Assembly: GCF_027580225.2 (NCBI RefSeq)
Contig: NC_073354.2
Span: 20,791,001-20,855,000 of the forward strand
Length of the DNA stretch: 64,000 nucleotides
Source of the DNA: Misgurnus anguillicaudatus
Taxonomy: Eukaryota; Chordata; Actinopteri; Cypriniformes; Cobitidae
Direction: 5' to 3'
Shown here: positions 1 to 12,226 of the stretch, piece by piece
Layout: the number at the start of each line of letters is the position of its first letter
Position numbering within the stretch: the first letter of the stretch is position 1
Position numbers and translations under genes: made by a program
The notes under the pieces: generated by a model
The model's input: the letters and a program-made list of their open reading frames with translations, nothing else
The model's database searches: none
What the model was told of the DNA's origin: nothing

Positions 1-486
1 ATTCATCGACTGGCCGCTTGAGGCTGGCTCCAAAAGGGAGTCAATTCCCATAGACTCCCATGTTAAAAATGGCCAACTTTACAGTAGAAAATAATATGTT
101 TACAGCCTGGTACAAAAATTGTTTTTGGTTTATATAGCAAATTTTGCCCTTCGTGACAACTGTGAGGGGGGTGAAATTTGTTGTAACTCATCCGTTTAAA
201 TTATATTAAGCCTTAAACTTCTGCATAATTAAGGGCGTGGCCGCTTGAGTATCGGTTTAACAGCCACTGCTGTCACTAGACTCGCGCTAGGCGGGCGTGG
301 TTTCACCTCAGCTTCACCCATGTCCCGCCTCTTTACCCATTTTCGGTTAATTTCGGAGTAATTCGCAGGGACGCGCGGCCAAGATGGCGACGGCAGGCAA
401 CGCCTACTTTAAGCTTCATTAGCGATCTTCACAAACCAATGGGTGACGTCACGGACACTACGTCCATATTTTTTTACGGTCTATGG
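1..486. repeat. Dispersed fish repeat, cut by window start
   Basis: Dense non-coding sequence whose phrases (for example gtgaggggggtgaaatttg and taagggcgtggccgcttgag) I recognise as a high-copy interspersed repeat of cyprinid genomes. It ends near a GC-richer block with a CpG-bearing stretch around 360-400. The class is not resolved and no open frame of note is present. The identification rests on recalled family similarity only. Confidence 0.45.
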
Positions 487-1320
487 TAATAAGCTATAAT
501 AACACCAATATACTACTGACTATTTATGGCTCACTGTCTGCCAAATCAAATTGTTACATAAAAAAATTATAAAGGTATTGGTATGGATATGCCTTTTAAA
601 GAAATACTGTATCTGTCATATGTATTCTAAAAATGAAATGAAAATACACTTATTAGGAGATAGCATTTTTCTTCATTTATATCTTGTTTTGTTTTGTTCT
701 ATCCTGGACAATAGATATGCTGGAGTCTGGTCTGATGAATTGCTGATCTGACCTTTGTCCTTGCCATTCTGATGTATCATCGTCTGACTCGCCAGAGAAC
801 AAATGGAAAGAATAGATGGGTGTAAGGACGGGTGAGTTGTTAATAAAATGCAAGCGCAATACGTAATACAGTAAAATCACCAGTGTTAAATGTACAATGC
901 CGGTGTATATATAGGTTTCATCAGGTCTGGTGGTACTTATATACTGTAAACATCAGCCGTGTATTTTTAACACCTGTGATTTTGCTGTGTATATGTCATA
1001 ATTTACTAAGTTGGCATATTTGGTTTACACAATGCATTTTAAACTGTACAAACTATATATTCTATTTCCCTAACCTACCCCAGTCCCTAACCCAAACTCT
1101 CACAAAAAAACCTGTTGGCAGTCTTTAATCGATGAAAAAGTATAATTTAGTATGTTTTTTTAAGCCGTTCAGTTTATGGGGACACTTTCTGTAGACCATG
1201 TTTACAGCATAATAAACATGTCATTATACACTATTCATTCAATTATATTTATATAGCGTTTTTTACAATTGTTTAATTGTTTCAAAGCAGTTTTACATTA
1301 AAAGATGCAGGAAGAAACAC
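487..1320. other. AT-rich stretch, no gene recognised
   Basis: No coding exon, RNA gene or complete transposon is recognisable. A short fragment around 1232-1300 (ttatatagcg, tttcaaagcag) resembles a widespread teleost repeat. Open frames here are short and look random. Confidence 0.4.
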
Positions 1321-1619
1321 CAGGGTTTCCACGGGTCCTTGAAATCCTTGAAAGGATTCAAGGCCCTGGGAAGTTTTTGAAAATGTACATACGTAGATAC
1401 AGGTCATTGAAAGTGCTTGAATCTATTTTACGCAAGAAGTTTTCTGGAAAAAACTCCATATTATTTCCTGTGTAGTGTAGGATAATAATATCATAAAAAT
1501 TCTAGACTTTTAAAGCACACGTGCTAAACGGTTTGCTTTAAATGCTAAAATATCTTCTGTATGCGAAAGTTGATTCAGACTAAAAATGCCTTTTTGCATA
1601 GTTGTGTTTGACACATGAC

Positions 1620-1872
1620 TGTTGTTCCCTAAAAAGGGAACGAGATGCTGCGTCTCCCTTGCCATACTTCCTGTGTCCCTGTAACGCCGTCTTTGGTAAT
1701 ATTTCAGATAGCGATGTACTTCCTGGCTCCTGTGTCACCCTGTCTTTGTGTCGTTAAGCCCTTACCATTAGTTGAATTTGATATACACATTCGCACTTAC
1801 CACTGGAAGCGTCCACAAAGTGTTAACGCAGTGACGCAGCACGAGTTCCCTCGAAAGGGAACTGTAACAATG
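1620..1872. mobile_element. Short inverted-repeat element (ttccct..agggaa ends)
   Basis: The left end reads ttccctaaaaagggaacgag followed by atgctgcgtc. The right end reads gacgcagcacgagttccc followed by tcgaaagggaa. The two ends are imperfect inverted repeats of about 30 bases round about 190 unrelated bases. This is a non-autonomous DNA transposon by structure, with no protein. It sits inside the larger 1321-2512 element. Confidence 0.5.
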
Positions 1873-1926
1873 TATCTTAAAAGGTAACACGATGTAACCT
1901 TGCTCTCACTTGAAATGTGTCCCCAC

Positions 1927-2420
<494 letters not shown>

Positions 2421-2512
2421 GTCCCCACACTTAGTCCTTGAACTTGGGTATTGGACCTGGAAAGTCCTTGAAAGATCCTTGAATTTGAAGTTAACCAAGG
2501 TGTGGGAACCCT

Positions 2513-3237
2513 GAAACACAAAAAAATTGATGGACAACATAAATTAAAATGTCCTAGCGAGCGTAGTAATTAATTAACGTATAGGGTGCTAAGTTAAGCC
2601 AATGTCAGCTGACTCCTTAGGGGTTGAAAAAACCCTATAGGAGAAAAAACCTCACAGTTTTTTTAGTCAGGAGGGAAAAAACTTGAGAGAGAGACAGACA
2701 TAGCTGATCCTATAGAGGATATGGTATATTATAACATTTTATGGGAATTAAAACATTTAAAATAATATATATCTATCTATATCTATACATGAATAAGTAG
2801 ATTAAATGGGGGCAGCCGGTGGTTGGTTCATGTCCCGTAAACCACATATACCAACCAACACATACTAACCTCATTTTTTTTCTTTTTTTACATCTGGCTT
2901 TTCCATTTAATACCACCAGGTCCTATGAAGTTAAAGATGCATATCGAAAAAAATATAACAATTCTTTAAACTTAGTCAAAGTTTTCAACTTTAAAAACCA
3001 ATAATGTCACAGTATTAACGTCATGTCTAATGCTTCAAGACAGCTTTAGTCTAAATACTGTCCAGATGTGTGCGGTGCATGCTGCAGATAGGAGATGTAA
3101 TTATTGTCTGTTCATCAGACATCAATAGCAGAAAATAAACATGATGTAATTTTCTGTGTTAATGTATGTTTTTGATGCATCAATTAGGGGCTGAGATATC
3201 ATTTATTTGAGCTTTTGTTTTGTTTCATGGATTACAG
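2513..3237. other. Non-coding, possibly last intron of a plus-strand gene
   Basis: AT-rich with no recognisable exon or complete repeat. It ends in a pyrimidine-rich tract and acceptor (tttgttttgtttcatggattacag), so if the 3238 exon is real this is the 3' part of its intron. Confidence 0.35.
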
Positions 3238-3420
3238 GTAGGAGCTTTTGAAAAGATAGATGTATTGTCACATCAACCATTATTAACGCCTAGGCTCCAG
3301 CTTGGCCTGGAAGATGAAAGAGATCAAATTGAATGTAATGCTAATGGACATAGATTCACAGCTGTGAAACTGATGGACCGCTCTTTGTACCCGAGCTTCT
3401 ATTTCAGTCGGAATTATTGA
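3238..3420 (+). CDS. Candidate terminal coding exon of an unrecognised gene
   Basis: A strong acceptor (pyrimidine tract then attacag) ends at 3237 and is followed by 60 in-frame codons to a TGA at 3418-3420. The encoded segment is hydrophilic and of mixed composition (it includes LEDERDQIECNANGHRF and ends SFYFSRNY), unlike the random frames nearby. The following 2 kb are free of recognisable transposons, as expected of a 3' untranslated region. I do not recognise the protein. In human the ASB2 neighbourhood carries plus-strand UNC79 and FAM181A on this side, so the end of such a neighbour is possible, but I cannot confirm it from memory. An exapted or chance frame is the alternative. Confidence 0.4.
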   Translation, partial: VGAFEKIDVLSHQPLLTPRLQLGLEDERDQIECNANGHRFTAVKLMDRSLYPSFYFSRNY

Positions 3421-5568
3421 ACTTCGATAGCCAAGAGCACCTTGGGTCACCTTTGTCTGATATTAGCAATGTTTTTGATCAGACTGGATGTGAAATTAAA
3501 TTGCGTTTCAAGTTAAATTCCCCCACAAAAAGAAGTTCCAGCTTTTCAGAATAATCATTTTGTGAAAGACAATCTGAAATGAATGGCGTAGGCCTATTTG
3601 AACGGAAAAGGTTGAAACCTGAAATGATTCCCTGCTTTATATGTTATATATTCTACTGCACTGCAATAGAAAATCATACTGTAGTATACAGACATATCAA
3701 AAAGTACATTGAGGGTACATAATGTTATGAAAATATAATATTACTAATACTGTGTAATATTAGTTTCTTTAAGGATCAATACAATTAATTTTATTCCATA
3801 CTACATGTAGAGCACACATTGTATATTACATATTGCAATAGCATAGTATTTCCCTTGAAATTGGTAAAGCATTATATGCTAGGGATATTGAAGGCACCAT
3901 CTTAAAGCTGAAAAGTCACCTCGCACCCCACAGGATCATAGATTGTGGATCAGTGCCATTCATATTCACTGGAATAACTGTGTGAAAGAAGAGCCTTTGT
4001 TGGCTTTAGCATGCAGTAGAATGAAGGAGAAATCCTTTTATGAAGGTGTCTGCCAGAGTCAAAAGTAAAAAAAAATATGTCAAGAATCTGATCGCCATGT
4101 CTCCAGATACAGTGCAGTCTTTCTTCAATATGTCTGTGATATTTTTTCACACGTTTTCTAAGACCCATTGTGAAAAGTAAATGCTTTTCTCCGGGATGTG
4201 AGTTTCATGCATGCCAAAGTTTAATATTTAGTATGGTCAAGAGTTTTTGAAGTCATCTTCATGGCAGTGACCGCACTATAATCAGTTAGCAACAATTCTA
4301 ATGTATGCTTCTTGACAGGAACTGCACAATCCCATTTAAAAAAAAAAAGATCAATATATTCAGACATTATGTGAGTTGCTCAGTAAGGACAGAAGGGGAT
4401 AGTGATTATAGTATAAACAGCGGTCAGCGAGTGGGTTTCTACTGCCAGGTGCGTCTGGCAGGGTGAATGAAGTGACTGATTTATCTCATCAGAGCGGCAC
4501 AGTTGGTCGTGCATTACTGGGTGTGAATCATGTTGAGATCTTCTGAGGGGGTTGCCACTTTGCTCGTGAACTTCCGTTCTTTGCATCCTCCTCTTGCAAC
4601 AGCCTGGGGTCTTTTTGCATCTGCCTTTCCATGAAATGTCCCGTGCAAGTCTATTTAATCCATATACCATATGTGCAAGGGTAGTATACATAAACCTCTG
4701 GCTATTTTAAAGACCCTTAAAATGTGGAAAAATCAATACTGTACATTAAAAATTAACAGTGTAGATGAAACATTACAAAGGTCATATCTGGTGTGGTTAT
4801 ATTTCATCTATGCTGGTGTTCTATATGCTTGCAAGCTGTACACTTTATAATTAAATTAAAACATGCATTAAATAAGAGTACATTTGGGATTTATTCAATT
4901 GCAATTAAATAAACAAAATAAGTAATTATGTAAAAAAAATTTGCAGTGTCCATGCATTGGTCTTGGCTTTGTGAAGAAAAAAGCAGCATCTTTTCAAGTG
5001 ACAGAGACTACACACAGAGTCAGTGAGTAGTGCAGATACCTGGCAGATATCACTGTAGATCTTTTCCTCTACTTTGTGCATGTTACAACAATGTATAGTA
5101 AATGTGTGTATGTGAGAAAAAGAGACCAAGACATAAAAAGTATTAAATCCCTTTATGTAATGTACAAATGAGGAGTTCTGACTTTCTTTCACTGCAAAAC
5201 CCTCTAAGTGCATGCAAGCTTTTTTGGCAAATACATTCACTTTTAAGGGGTTAATGTGATGTCTTTGGAGTGTTAGAAGCTGTTTGTGCATATACTGTAG
5301 ATTATCCATTAAGTCACTAAGTCTCAAAACTAAAGAGTTATTCTTTCTAAAAGTGAAGGCTTGCCTTCCTAAATGCCTCATTCAAACACGTCCCCACATA
5401 TCTATTTCACTGTGTGGGAAGATTTGCATAACAGTGCCCGAATGTATATGCAAAGAAAGAAGGCATAACTTTTATTCTCACTGTTATATTGTTGCCATGT
5501 AGTGGAGACGCTGTACTGTGGGAGCTAATATTCCCAATATGGTAAGGGGCGTGGCATTTCAGGCACAC
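3421..5568. other. Transposon-poor stretch, possible 3' UTR
   Basis: About 2.1 kb with no recognised repeat and no convincing exon. Several AATAAA-like hexamers occur near 4905-4920. If 3238-3420 is a last exon this could be its 3' UTR and flank. The minus-strand frames at 4380-4691 and 4926-5381 lack splice context and family resemblance. Confidence 0.35.
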
Positions 5569-6795
5569 TTAAAGTTGCAATCATATTCAGTAAAAAATGA
5601 ACAAAAATCTGTAATTGAATGTAGGAAAAAAACTGTTTAAAATGATATCCTTACCTTGCCCCAATTCACAATGGTAAGCTTATAGCCTAATAATGATTTA
5701 TAATTTGAGCAGTCGGGTCGGTTTCCCGGGAAAAAGTTTGAAAAACGTCATTCACGACGGTAATCAAAGAAGAGAAGGCGGAAGCTTTATTGCATGTGCT
5801 CCGGATGGGAGTGTGTAGCTTAAACGTGTCATCTAGATGGTGGGGTTTAAACTGTAAAGTTTCAAAAGACAATCATCTGGGGAAAGGCATGTACATTAAA
5901 TATGTCAGTTTATTATGTTCTTACATCTATGGCATCATCTATAAAAACGGTGAAAGCTTAAACTGCGAGCTCGTGCTAAAACAAGAGCTAATATCAGCTG
6001 GGCTTTTCAACATCTGAAGGGATTTAATACTGGAGACACCTTCATCTCAAAGGGTAAGGCATCTGTTTAAACACTTGCGTTATCATTTAGTCAGAACAAA
6101 CGCGACAGATATATTACTTCACTTCAATGTTTCCCACAGGCTTGCGGCACATCCGCTGGGTAGATGGGTAAAAATACACTGTAAAAAAAATCAGTAGAAA
6201 TGGCAGCTGGGTTGCCGGTAATATACCGCAGATGAACATTTAACATTTAAAAGTCTTTGTCTTTACAGAGTAAAACTAAAAAAACAGTATCAATCAAAAC
6301 ATTCTGGGAAACAAAATCTGAAGAAAAAAACAGAAAAAGGTTGATGATGATTTCTGGTTCCCAGAATGCTTTGCATGAGGCTGTTATTGTATAGTTTTAT
6401 TCTGTTAAGAGAAAGACTTGTTAATATTTAAAATTGATTTAAATTTGAACAAACTCTTGCAAGTAAATAACATAAATTTAAATCTACGGTAAATTACCGG
6501 CAACCCAGTAAACCCAGTTATCAATAACTGCATTAACATTGTAATTTCTACGGAAATTTTTTACAGTGTAAATAACTGTTTAGATTGGTCGGATGCAGAT
6601 GTACTATGTACTTCAGTCATCATGTGTATGTATAATAACAGATCTGCTCTGATGCGGTGATCCACCCGCTTCGAATGTTATCACATCAAAGACATCAGAG
6701 CGGGGTAAAGTACAACGCACGCAGAGAACATTACTCTGCAAATAATTGCAATGTTATATTTTTATAGAGGCCAGAGTTACGAACTGCAGCTTTAA
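5569..6795. mobile_element. TTAA-flanked DNA element with nested insertion
   Basis: The left end reads ttaaagttgcaatc and the right end gaactgcagctttaa, giving short inverted termini with TTAA at both ends (5569-5572 and 6792-6795). Internal phrases (aataatgatttataatttgag, gtcatttagtcagaacaaa, gatctgctctgatgcgg) recur in the element at 44350-46786, so the two are copies of one family. The copy is interrupted by a short palindromic element at 6177-6568. No coding capacity is apparent. Confidence 0.55.
6177..6568. mobile_element. Palindromic MITE, cactgtaaaaaa family, copy 1
   Basis: Ends are cactgtaaaaaaaat and attttttacagtg. The arms contain ggcagctgggttgccggtaa and its inverted counterpart, and the centre has mirrored cattctggg / cccagaatg. 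The same family recurs at 9962 (split), 38957, 39250 and 40392. It is a non-coding foldback DNA element inserted in the 5569-6795 element. Confidence 0.7.
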
Positions 6796-7029
6796 GGTAT
6801 TTGGCCAATCACAGCGCACTAGATTGCTGGCAAATCAGAGCACACCACATTTTTCAGAGCGATGAGCTTTGTAAAAATCGAGGCGTTTCAGAAAGGCGGG
6901 GCATAGAGGAGCCACAATATTGTATGGTACGTGAAAAATAACATTTTTTGAACCCTAAACCTTAAATACACCCAAAAAATCTTTTATTTTTTACAAATGT
7001 CATTTAAAATCTTTAAAAACATCCACTTC

Positions 7030-7195
7030 TGTCTGAGCCGATGGTGTAGTGGACACCCGAGTTCGAATCTCGGCTCGAGGTCGTTTGCCGATCCCATACC
7101 TCTCTCCTCCCTCTACTTTCCTGTCGTCTCTCAAACTACTGTCTATCAATAAAAGGCAAAAATGGCCCAAAAAATTATTTAAAAAACATCCACTT
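7030..7195 (+). repeat. tRNA-derived SINE fragment
   Basis: The 5' part carries a Pol III box A-like segment (gccgatggtgtagtgg) and a perfect box B (gttcgaatctc at about 7063-7073). It is followed by a pyrimidine-rich body (ctctctcctccctctac) and an A-rich tail (aataaaaggcaaaaatggccc). The box A to box B spacing is much shorter than in a functional tRNA, so the head is deleted and this is a SINE copy rather than a tRNA gene. Confidence 0.7.
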
Positions 7196-7335
7196 CTTTG
7201 GACAAGGCATATTAAACAGTTGGAAAATCTAGAAGACTAGAAACATAGCAAAGAATGTAAAAATGAAGAAACTAAAACCAAAAATTAGGGGGTGCTTTGA
7301 TCCATGTGACTGCCACATTCGGGTTCAGGTACAAC

Positions 7336-7538
7336 CCTTACGAAAATTAACCATGGCTTTACTACAGTTAGCACCAAAAAACATGGTTACTGTAGTAAAC
7401 CCATGGTTTTCAAAAACCATAGTTAAACCATGGTTAGTGTAGTAAAACCATGGTTTTGATGATAGTAATCAATACACAAAAAAAAACCATGGTTACTACA
7501 CTTTTACCACAATAAAACGATGGTTAATTTTTGTAAGG
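7336..7538. mobile_element. Short inverted-repeat MITE rich in accatggtt
   Basis: The terminal repeats ccttacgaaaattaaccat (7336-7354) and atggttaatttttgtaagg (7520-7538) are inverted copies with one mismatch. The interior repeats the motif accatggtt / aaccatggt several times. A related motif-rich stretch is at the right edge of the window (63860-64000). Confidence 0.75.
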
Positions 7539-8519
7539 AAAGTACTCAAATTGAACCCAAGTTTGAATGCGATTCCTCTAGGGAAAGACACATACAGTAT
7601 ATTAATTAAAAATTTAAACAGACACAGTGTAGGAAGTTAATGTTCCTGCGCTAAATCTGGCACTCAATTACAAGTTAATAAACAGTAGCTGTTTAAAATC
7701 TGAGCTTGTGTTAATGGGATGCTGCTAAGCCGAAAATCTTTACAACGGGATAATTAAACAAATCCTTGGATTATTCGTTTAATTACAAAACTGATCAGCT
7801 TTATAAATAAGTAAACATGCTGGTAAGCCACAATTTAATGCTGGCTTAATAAAATATTCTTGTAAATCTGTGTAATCTGACTCAAAGCCTAATTGAATCA
7901 GTTTCAAATCATAATGGTAGCAATCAGTTTGTCTATCTGAGCCTGCATGGCATATACATTAAAGAGCACTCTGACCTAGTACAGTAGTCATGTTTTTGTC
8001 CTGGTCTTACTCGTCCCCAGCTATCTCATTACATTACTGATCATCTACAGTTTACAGTCATCAATAGACGTTGCACACAAATGAGGTTGAAGGACGATAT
8101 ATTATACATAAGGTACATAAAATGTTATAAAGTGTAAATCATGTAGATTTTTATAGACATATTGTACATGTAATCCATGTGCAAAGTGCTATGAATTACA
8201 GCTTTTAACATACATTAAATAAATGCTCTTCTGTATTTTATATGCAGTATGTGTGACCCTGCCTGTGAAAACCCAGCTAAAATATTTTTTTGTAAATGAC
8301 TGTTTTCTAAATAAATTCATCCTACATAATGAAAAGAACATTCTGTGAAATCATACCCTTGATATTTTTAATATTGAGTAAAATCAATAAGTGGAATCAA
8401 ACTTTGATGCTCCTAATCTCATAAATAAATTATGAGACTTTAGCCTGGTTTTAACAGGCAAGGTCACATACCCTTTTCTATGTATAGAAAAGCCTTAAAG
8501 TCCATTTTCTTAATAAATA
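7539..8519. other. AT-rich stretch, no gene; one repeat fragment
   Basis: No exon recognised. About 8255-8475 (aaagaacattctgtgaaat, ccttgatatttttaatattg) resembles 14345-14520, indicating a shared interspersed repeat. The rest holds nothing I can name. Confidence 0.4.
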
Positions 8520-9361
8520 AATCCAGATAATTTACTCACCACCATGTCATCCAAAATGTTGATGTCTTTCTTTGTTCAGTCGAGAAGAAATTATGTTTTT
8601 TGAGGAAAACATTCCAGGATTTTTCTAATTTTAATGGACTTTAATGGACCCCAACACGTTACAGATTTAATTCAGTTTAAAATTGCCGTTTCAACAGCAG
8701 TTTCAAAGGACTCTAAAAAATCCCAAACAAGGCACAAGGGTCTTATCTAGCAAAGCGACTGTCACTCTTGACACGAAAAACCAAAAATATGCACCTTTAA
8801 ACCACAACTTCCCGTCTATCTCCGCTCCTGTGTTGCGCCACCGCGACCTCACACATGCGGATGACGTTTGCAAAACTACGCCCCAGTGTTTACAAGTGTG
8901 GAGAAAGAGGACCGTTCTGTGACGTCGCTGTTGTATGTCGAATGATATTAATTAATGTCTTTGTGTCAGTTTATTGTTTAAAATGGACCGCAAATGTGTG
9001 TTTCATAACACGTGACCTTTCCACGGCATTACGTAATTACGTGAGGTACACAGGATCGGAGATAGACGAGAAGTTGTGGTGCAAAAGTGCACACTGTTTT
9101 TTATTTTTCCTGTCAAAAATGACAATCGTTTCACTAGGCAAGACCCTTATGCTTCGTTTGGAATCGTTTAGAGTCCTTTGAACTCTGCTGAAACTGCAAT
9201 TTTGACTGCATTAAAACTGTTAGGCCTTGGGGTCCATTAAAGTCCACCAAAATGAGAAAAATCCTGGAATGCTTTCCCCAAAAAACACAACCTCCTCCCA
9301 ACCGAACAAAGAAAGACACCAACACCCTGGGCGACATGGTGGTGAGCAAACCACCCGGATT
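8520..9361. mobile_element. Long-palindrome (foldback) DNA element
   Basis: The left arm begins atccagataatttactcacc. The right arm ends with the inverted counterpart ggtggtgagcaaaccacccggat. Arms of about 300 bases pair almost throughout (for example ccaggatttttct / agaaaaatcctgg and ggactttaatggacccca / ggggtccattaaagtcc). The unpaired centre (about 8850-9060) is GC-richer. Open frames on both strands are palindrome shadows. There is no transposase. Confidence 0.75.
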
Positions 9362-9412
9362 TTTTTTAAGAAAATTGACTAATCCTTTAATAACCAAAAT
9401 ATCCACCTTCAC

Positions 9413-9721
9413 TATAGACTATAGGTTTCATCGGACACACGTGCGCTGACGCGATACACGTCTGGATCCGAACTTTACTTCCGCTTTCAGTTTTTTAATG
9501 GTCTGACTAGTTGCTAAACTGAACTCTTGAACAAACGCCTCGTCGAAAATAACAAATGTTTTGGTTTTCTAGGTAATCTATGTGTTGTTTTTTTGCTTGT
9601 TATACAAATAAATTACGTTTAAAGAACTTTGTTGTTATTTACTTTTAGCGGAGTTTACCGGAAGTTACGTGCGGACCACGACAGCCGCTTGTTTATGTTG
9701 TTACTGCTGAAACCGTCTATA
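9413..9721. mobile_element. MITE, tagacggtttcat family, copy A
   Basis: It begins near tataggtttcatcgg, ends tgctgaaaccgtctat, and has recognisable internal phrases (ccggaagttacgtgcggacc, cgcttgtttatgttgtt). Other copies are at 28640-29040, 58018-58313 and 58314-58612. It is non-coding. The left terminus has a small rearrangement (ctatagactata). Confidence 0.7.
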
Positions 9722-10917
9722 TATATTTTTAGAGTGAGAGTAGCTTTTCTGTCATTCCAGTATATACAGGCTGTACACTTTGAAATGAAACAATGTTTTT
9801 CCTGGACCTATGTGCTATAGGACAACACAAGACACATACACACATAAAAATAAGAGTGATTCACGATGCCAGAACAACAATTTTTTTTTAGAAAGAAAAG
9901 GTTCTTTAAGAAAATATTACAAAAGGGTATGAGAAAGAAATCGTTCTGAATGGTTCTTGGTTACTGTAAAAAAATTGCTGTAATTATGCAGCTGGTTGCC
10001 AGTAACTTACTGTAGAAGATAAAGACTGAAAATCTTTTATGTTCATTTAACTTTGAACAAACTGTTGCCAGTAAATACCATAAATGTAAAATCTACAGTA
10101 AGTTACTGGCAGCTAGTTGCCAGTTATACCCACACTGTAAAAAATCCAATTAATGAAATGTTGGAAGGGCAAAAATATATAAGTTAAACCAATTTTCTTG
10201 TTTGGGCTTAGTTGAGTAGACATATTATTTTAAGTCTAGATAAATCTGTGTTTAAAACATTAAGTAAATGGTTATTTTCAAATTCAGTCAACATTCAGAA
10301 TGGCTATGTTGACTGAACTAATTAAGACAAATCTGGTCAATATGTGGACTTATGACAGCTATGTTTCCTGACAACAAAATGCTCATAATATTACTGTTAT
10401 TTGGTAACAAAATGTAATTTTAAGAGTTGTTCAGGCGTGAATGTATGTGCTTTAAGTTTAAATATGCGGTCGGTTAATATAGATAGCGTCTATTTAAAAA
10501 TGTGCTCGGACACTTTCGGACGGAGATGAGCTCCAGAAGAGCTCCAGAAAATCACAGACACTTAAGCGCTCACACCCCGCCCAGCGCAGCCTCGCCTCGG
10601 CAAGCCCATCAGAAATCGACTGCTGGCTCTGATATCTCTGTGGCGTTTAAACATGCGATTTAATTCATTTTAATTTCTTATACTTAATAATAAAAGGTTT
10701 ACCGGTATGTTTTAAATCATATTTTAGGATTGCACTTAAATGATATCGCTGTTGAATGATATTTCATATCTTTCACATTTGTTATAACTGGGCTGCGTAC
10801 TGCCTGCGAATTTGAACTTCAGAGCTGAAGGTGCGAGTGGAGAAATAGTCCCAATATCATAACAATCTTAAATAAAACTTCTAAATATACCCGTGTGTGT
10901 AGTACCCGTGTGCGTGC

Positions 10918-11740
10918 GTGTGTGCGCGCGCGCGTCCTCGCGCGTGTGCATGTATGTATGTATGCATGGGCGTGCGTCTGTGTATTTTGAATTTAAAATG
11001 TTTTAACTCGGAAGGATCTGGATCACAGGTCATTTCATCTGAGATCAATCCGCACGCAACAGCTGGAATCACTTACTGGTTCACACAAGGAAGGACACAA
11101 GTCACCCGTTTCCTCAAGTTCACGTCAGGTAAGTGTTTGTAATTAAATGTTAATTTTAGAATATATTAATTGGCAAAGACGCAAATACTCGACGTTTTTG
11201 TAATTATATTTTTGTAAAGATATATTAGAAGTGTGTTATGTTATGTGACCGAAGTAAAGTGGAGCTATTTTAGTTAGGATAAAAAGCCTGGATATAGGGT
11301 TGGTTTACCGGACAGAGTTTAGAACTCGGTCTTTATTATAATTGGGACATTTTTACAAACAAACCTTATATAATACAATACTGGCGTGCATTTTGAGACA
11401 AAACAATAGCACTCATATGTTAAGAGATGTCAGTAAGTTATTTTAGTCAGTGAAAAGCCCTGTCCGAGAAAAGCGCCCAATAGTGTTTAATTACTGTATG
11501 TGTGATGTCTGGGGAAAATTTGGCCTAACATTAACGTTATTTAGGGAATAAAGTCTTTCACCGTCAAGCTTTATTATATTAAACATGTATTTATGTATGT
11601 TTGTGTGTTTATATTCCTCAGAGGGATACATGGCGAGACAGTCTCCGCTTGGACTGGCTGAGGAAAGTCTCCTAAATGGCCCTGGAGATGTTCTGACTGA
11701 CTTTGGAGGCTTTTTGGACTGTTTTATGCCCTCTATTTAA
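10918..11740 (+). CDS. Candidate two-exon ORF inside a transposable element
   Basis: Exon 1 ends at 11128 before a strong donor (cag|gtaagtg). Exon 2 starts at 11622 after ttatattcctcag and ends in a TAA at 11738-11740. The frame is continuous across the junction (phase 1). The C-terminal half is well composed, with QGRTQVTRFLKF before the junction and, after it, GYMARQSPLGLAEES then LTDFGGFLDCFMPSI. The first 20 or so codons run through a GT/GC repeat, so the true start is uncertain and may lie downstream or be non-coding. No family is recognised. It could be a captured host gene fragment or a transposon accessory protein. Confidence 0.35.
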
Positions 11741-11785
11741 AGACTTAATTCTGTATGTTCAGTCTGTATGATAAGTGAATAAGTG

Positions 11786-11791
11786 AATAAA
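11786..11791 (+). terminator. Polyadenylation signal aataaa
   Basis: A consensus AATAAA lies 46 bases after the stop of the spliced ORF, within gtgaataaaaagcttttg. Its placement supports a real Pol II transcript from this element. Confidence 0.4.
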
Positions 11792-12226
11792 AAGCTTTTG
11801 TTTTTATGTGACTGAAGTTAATTATTTTGTTTACAACACCAGCATAAATTATTTGATAAATAATTTAAAAATGTTATTAAAAAAATCCCAAATAATAAAT
11901 ATTAATTGAAGTAACACATAAAACATTGAGTGAATACTTAAATTTTAATTGACAGAGTCTTTGCTGTAAGTTTTTAAAGATTCAACTGATTAAAACATTT
12001 TAGTTGAATGAACTATAAAGCTAATTGAGCCAACATACTTTTTTATATTTGAGTCAAATTTGGGCCAACTAAAAAACATCAATCCAGGAAACACTTTGGA
12101 GACAGAAATTGAGTGAACGTAAAATTTCTGTGGAACTAGTTACTAAAAAGTAATTCATTGAGCCAACAATTTATTTTTTACAGTGCAGTAATACTGTAAT
12201 TTCTACAGAATTTTTTTACAGTGTAT

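Larger units (their letters stand above)
10130..12185 (+). mobile_element. 2-kb element inserted in a MITE, carrying a spliced ORF
   Basis: The ends are ccacactgtaaaaaatcc and attttttacagtg, forming short inverted termini. The near-identical 9-mers cagttatac (10121-10129) and cagtaatac (12186-12194) flank it as a probable target duplication. Unlike the short MITEs, it has a GC-rich interior (10500-11130), a purine-pyrimidine repeat near 10905-10960, consensus splice sites and an AATAAA signal. This suggests a transcribed non-autonomous element or one that captured a host gene segment. Confidence 0.55.
9962..12226. mobile_element. MITE, cactgtaaaaaa family, split by a 2-kb insertion
   Basis: The left portion (9962-10129) and the right terminal piece (12186-12226, cagtaatactgtaatttct to tttttttacagtg) together reconstitute one copy of the palindromic family seen at 6177-6568. 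The intervening 2 kb is a separate element at 10130-12185. Confidence 0.65.
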
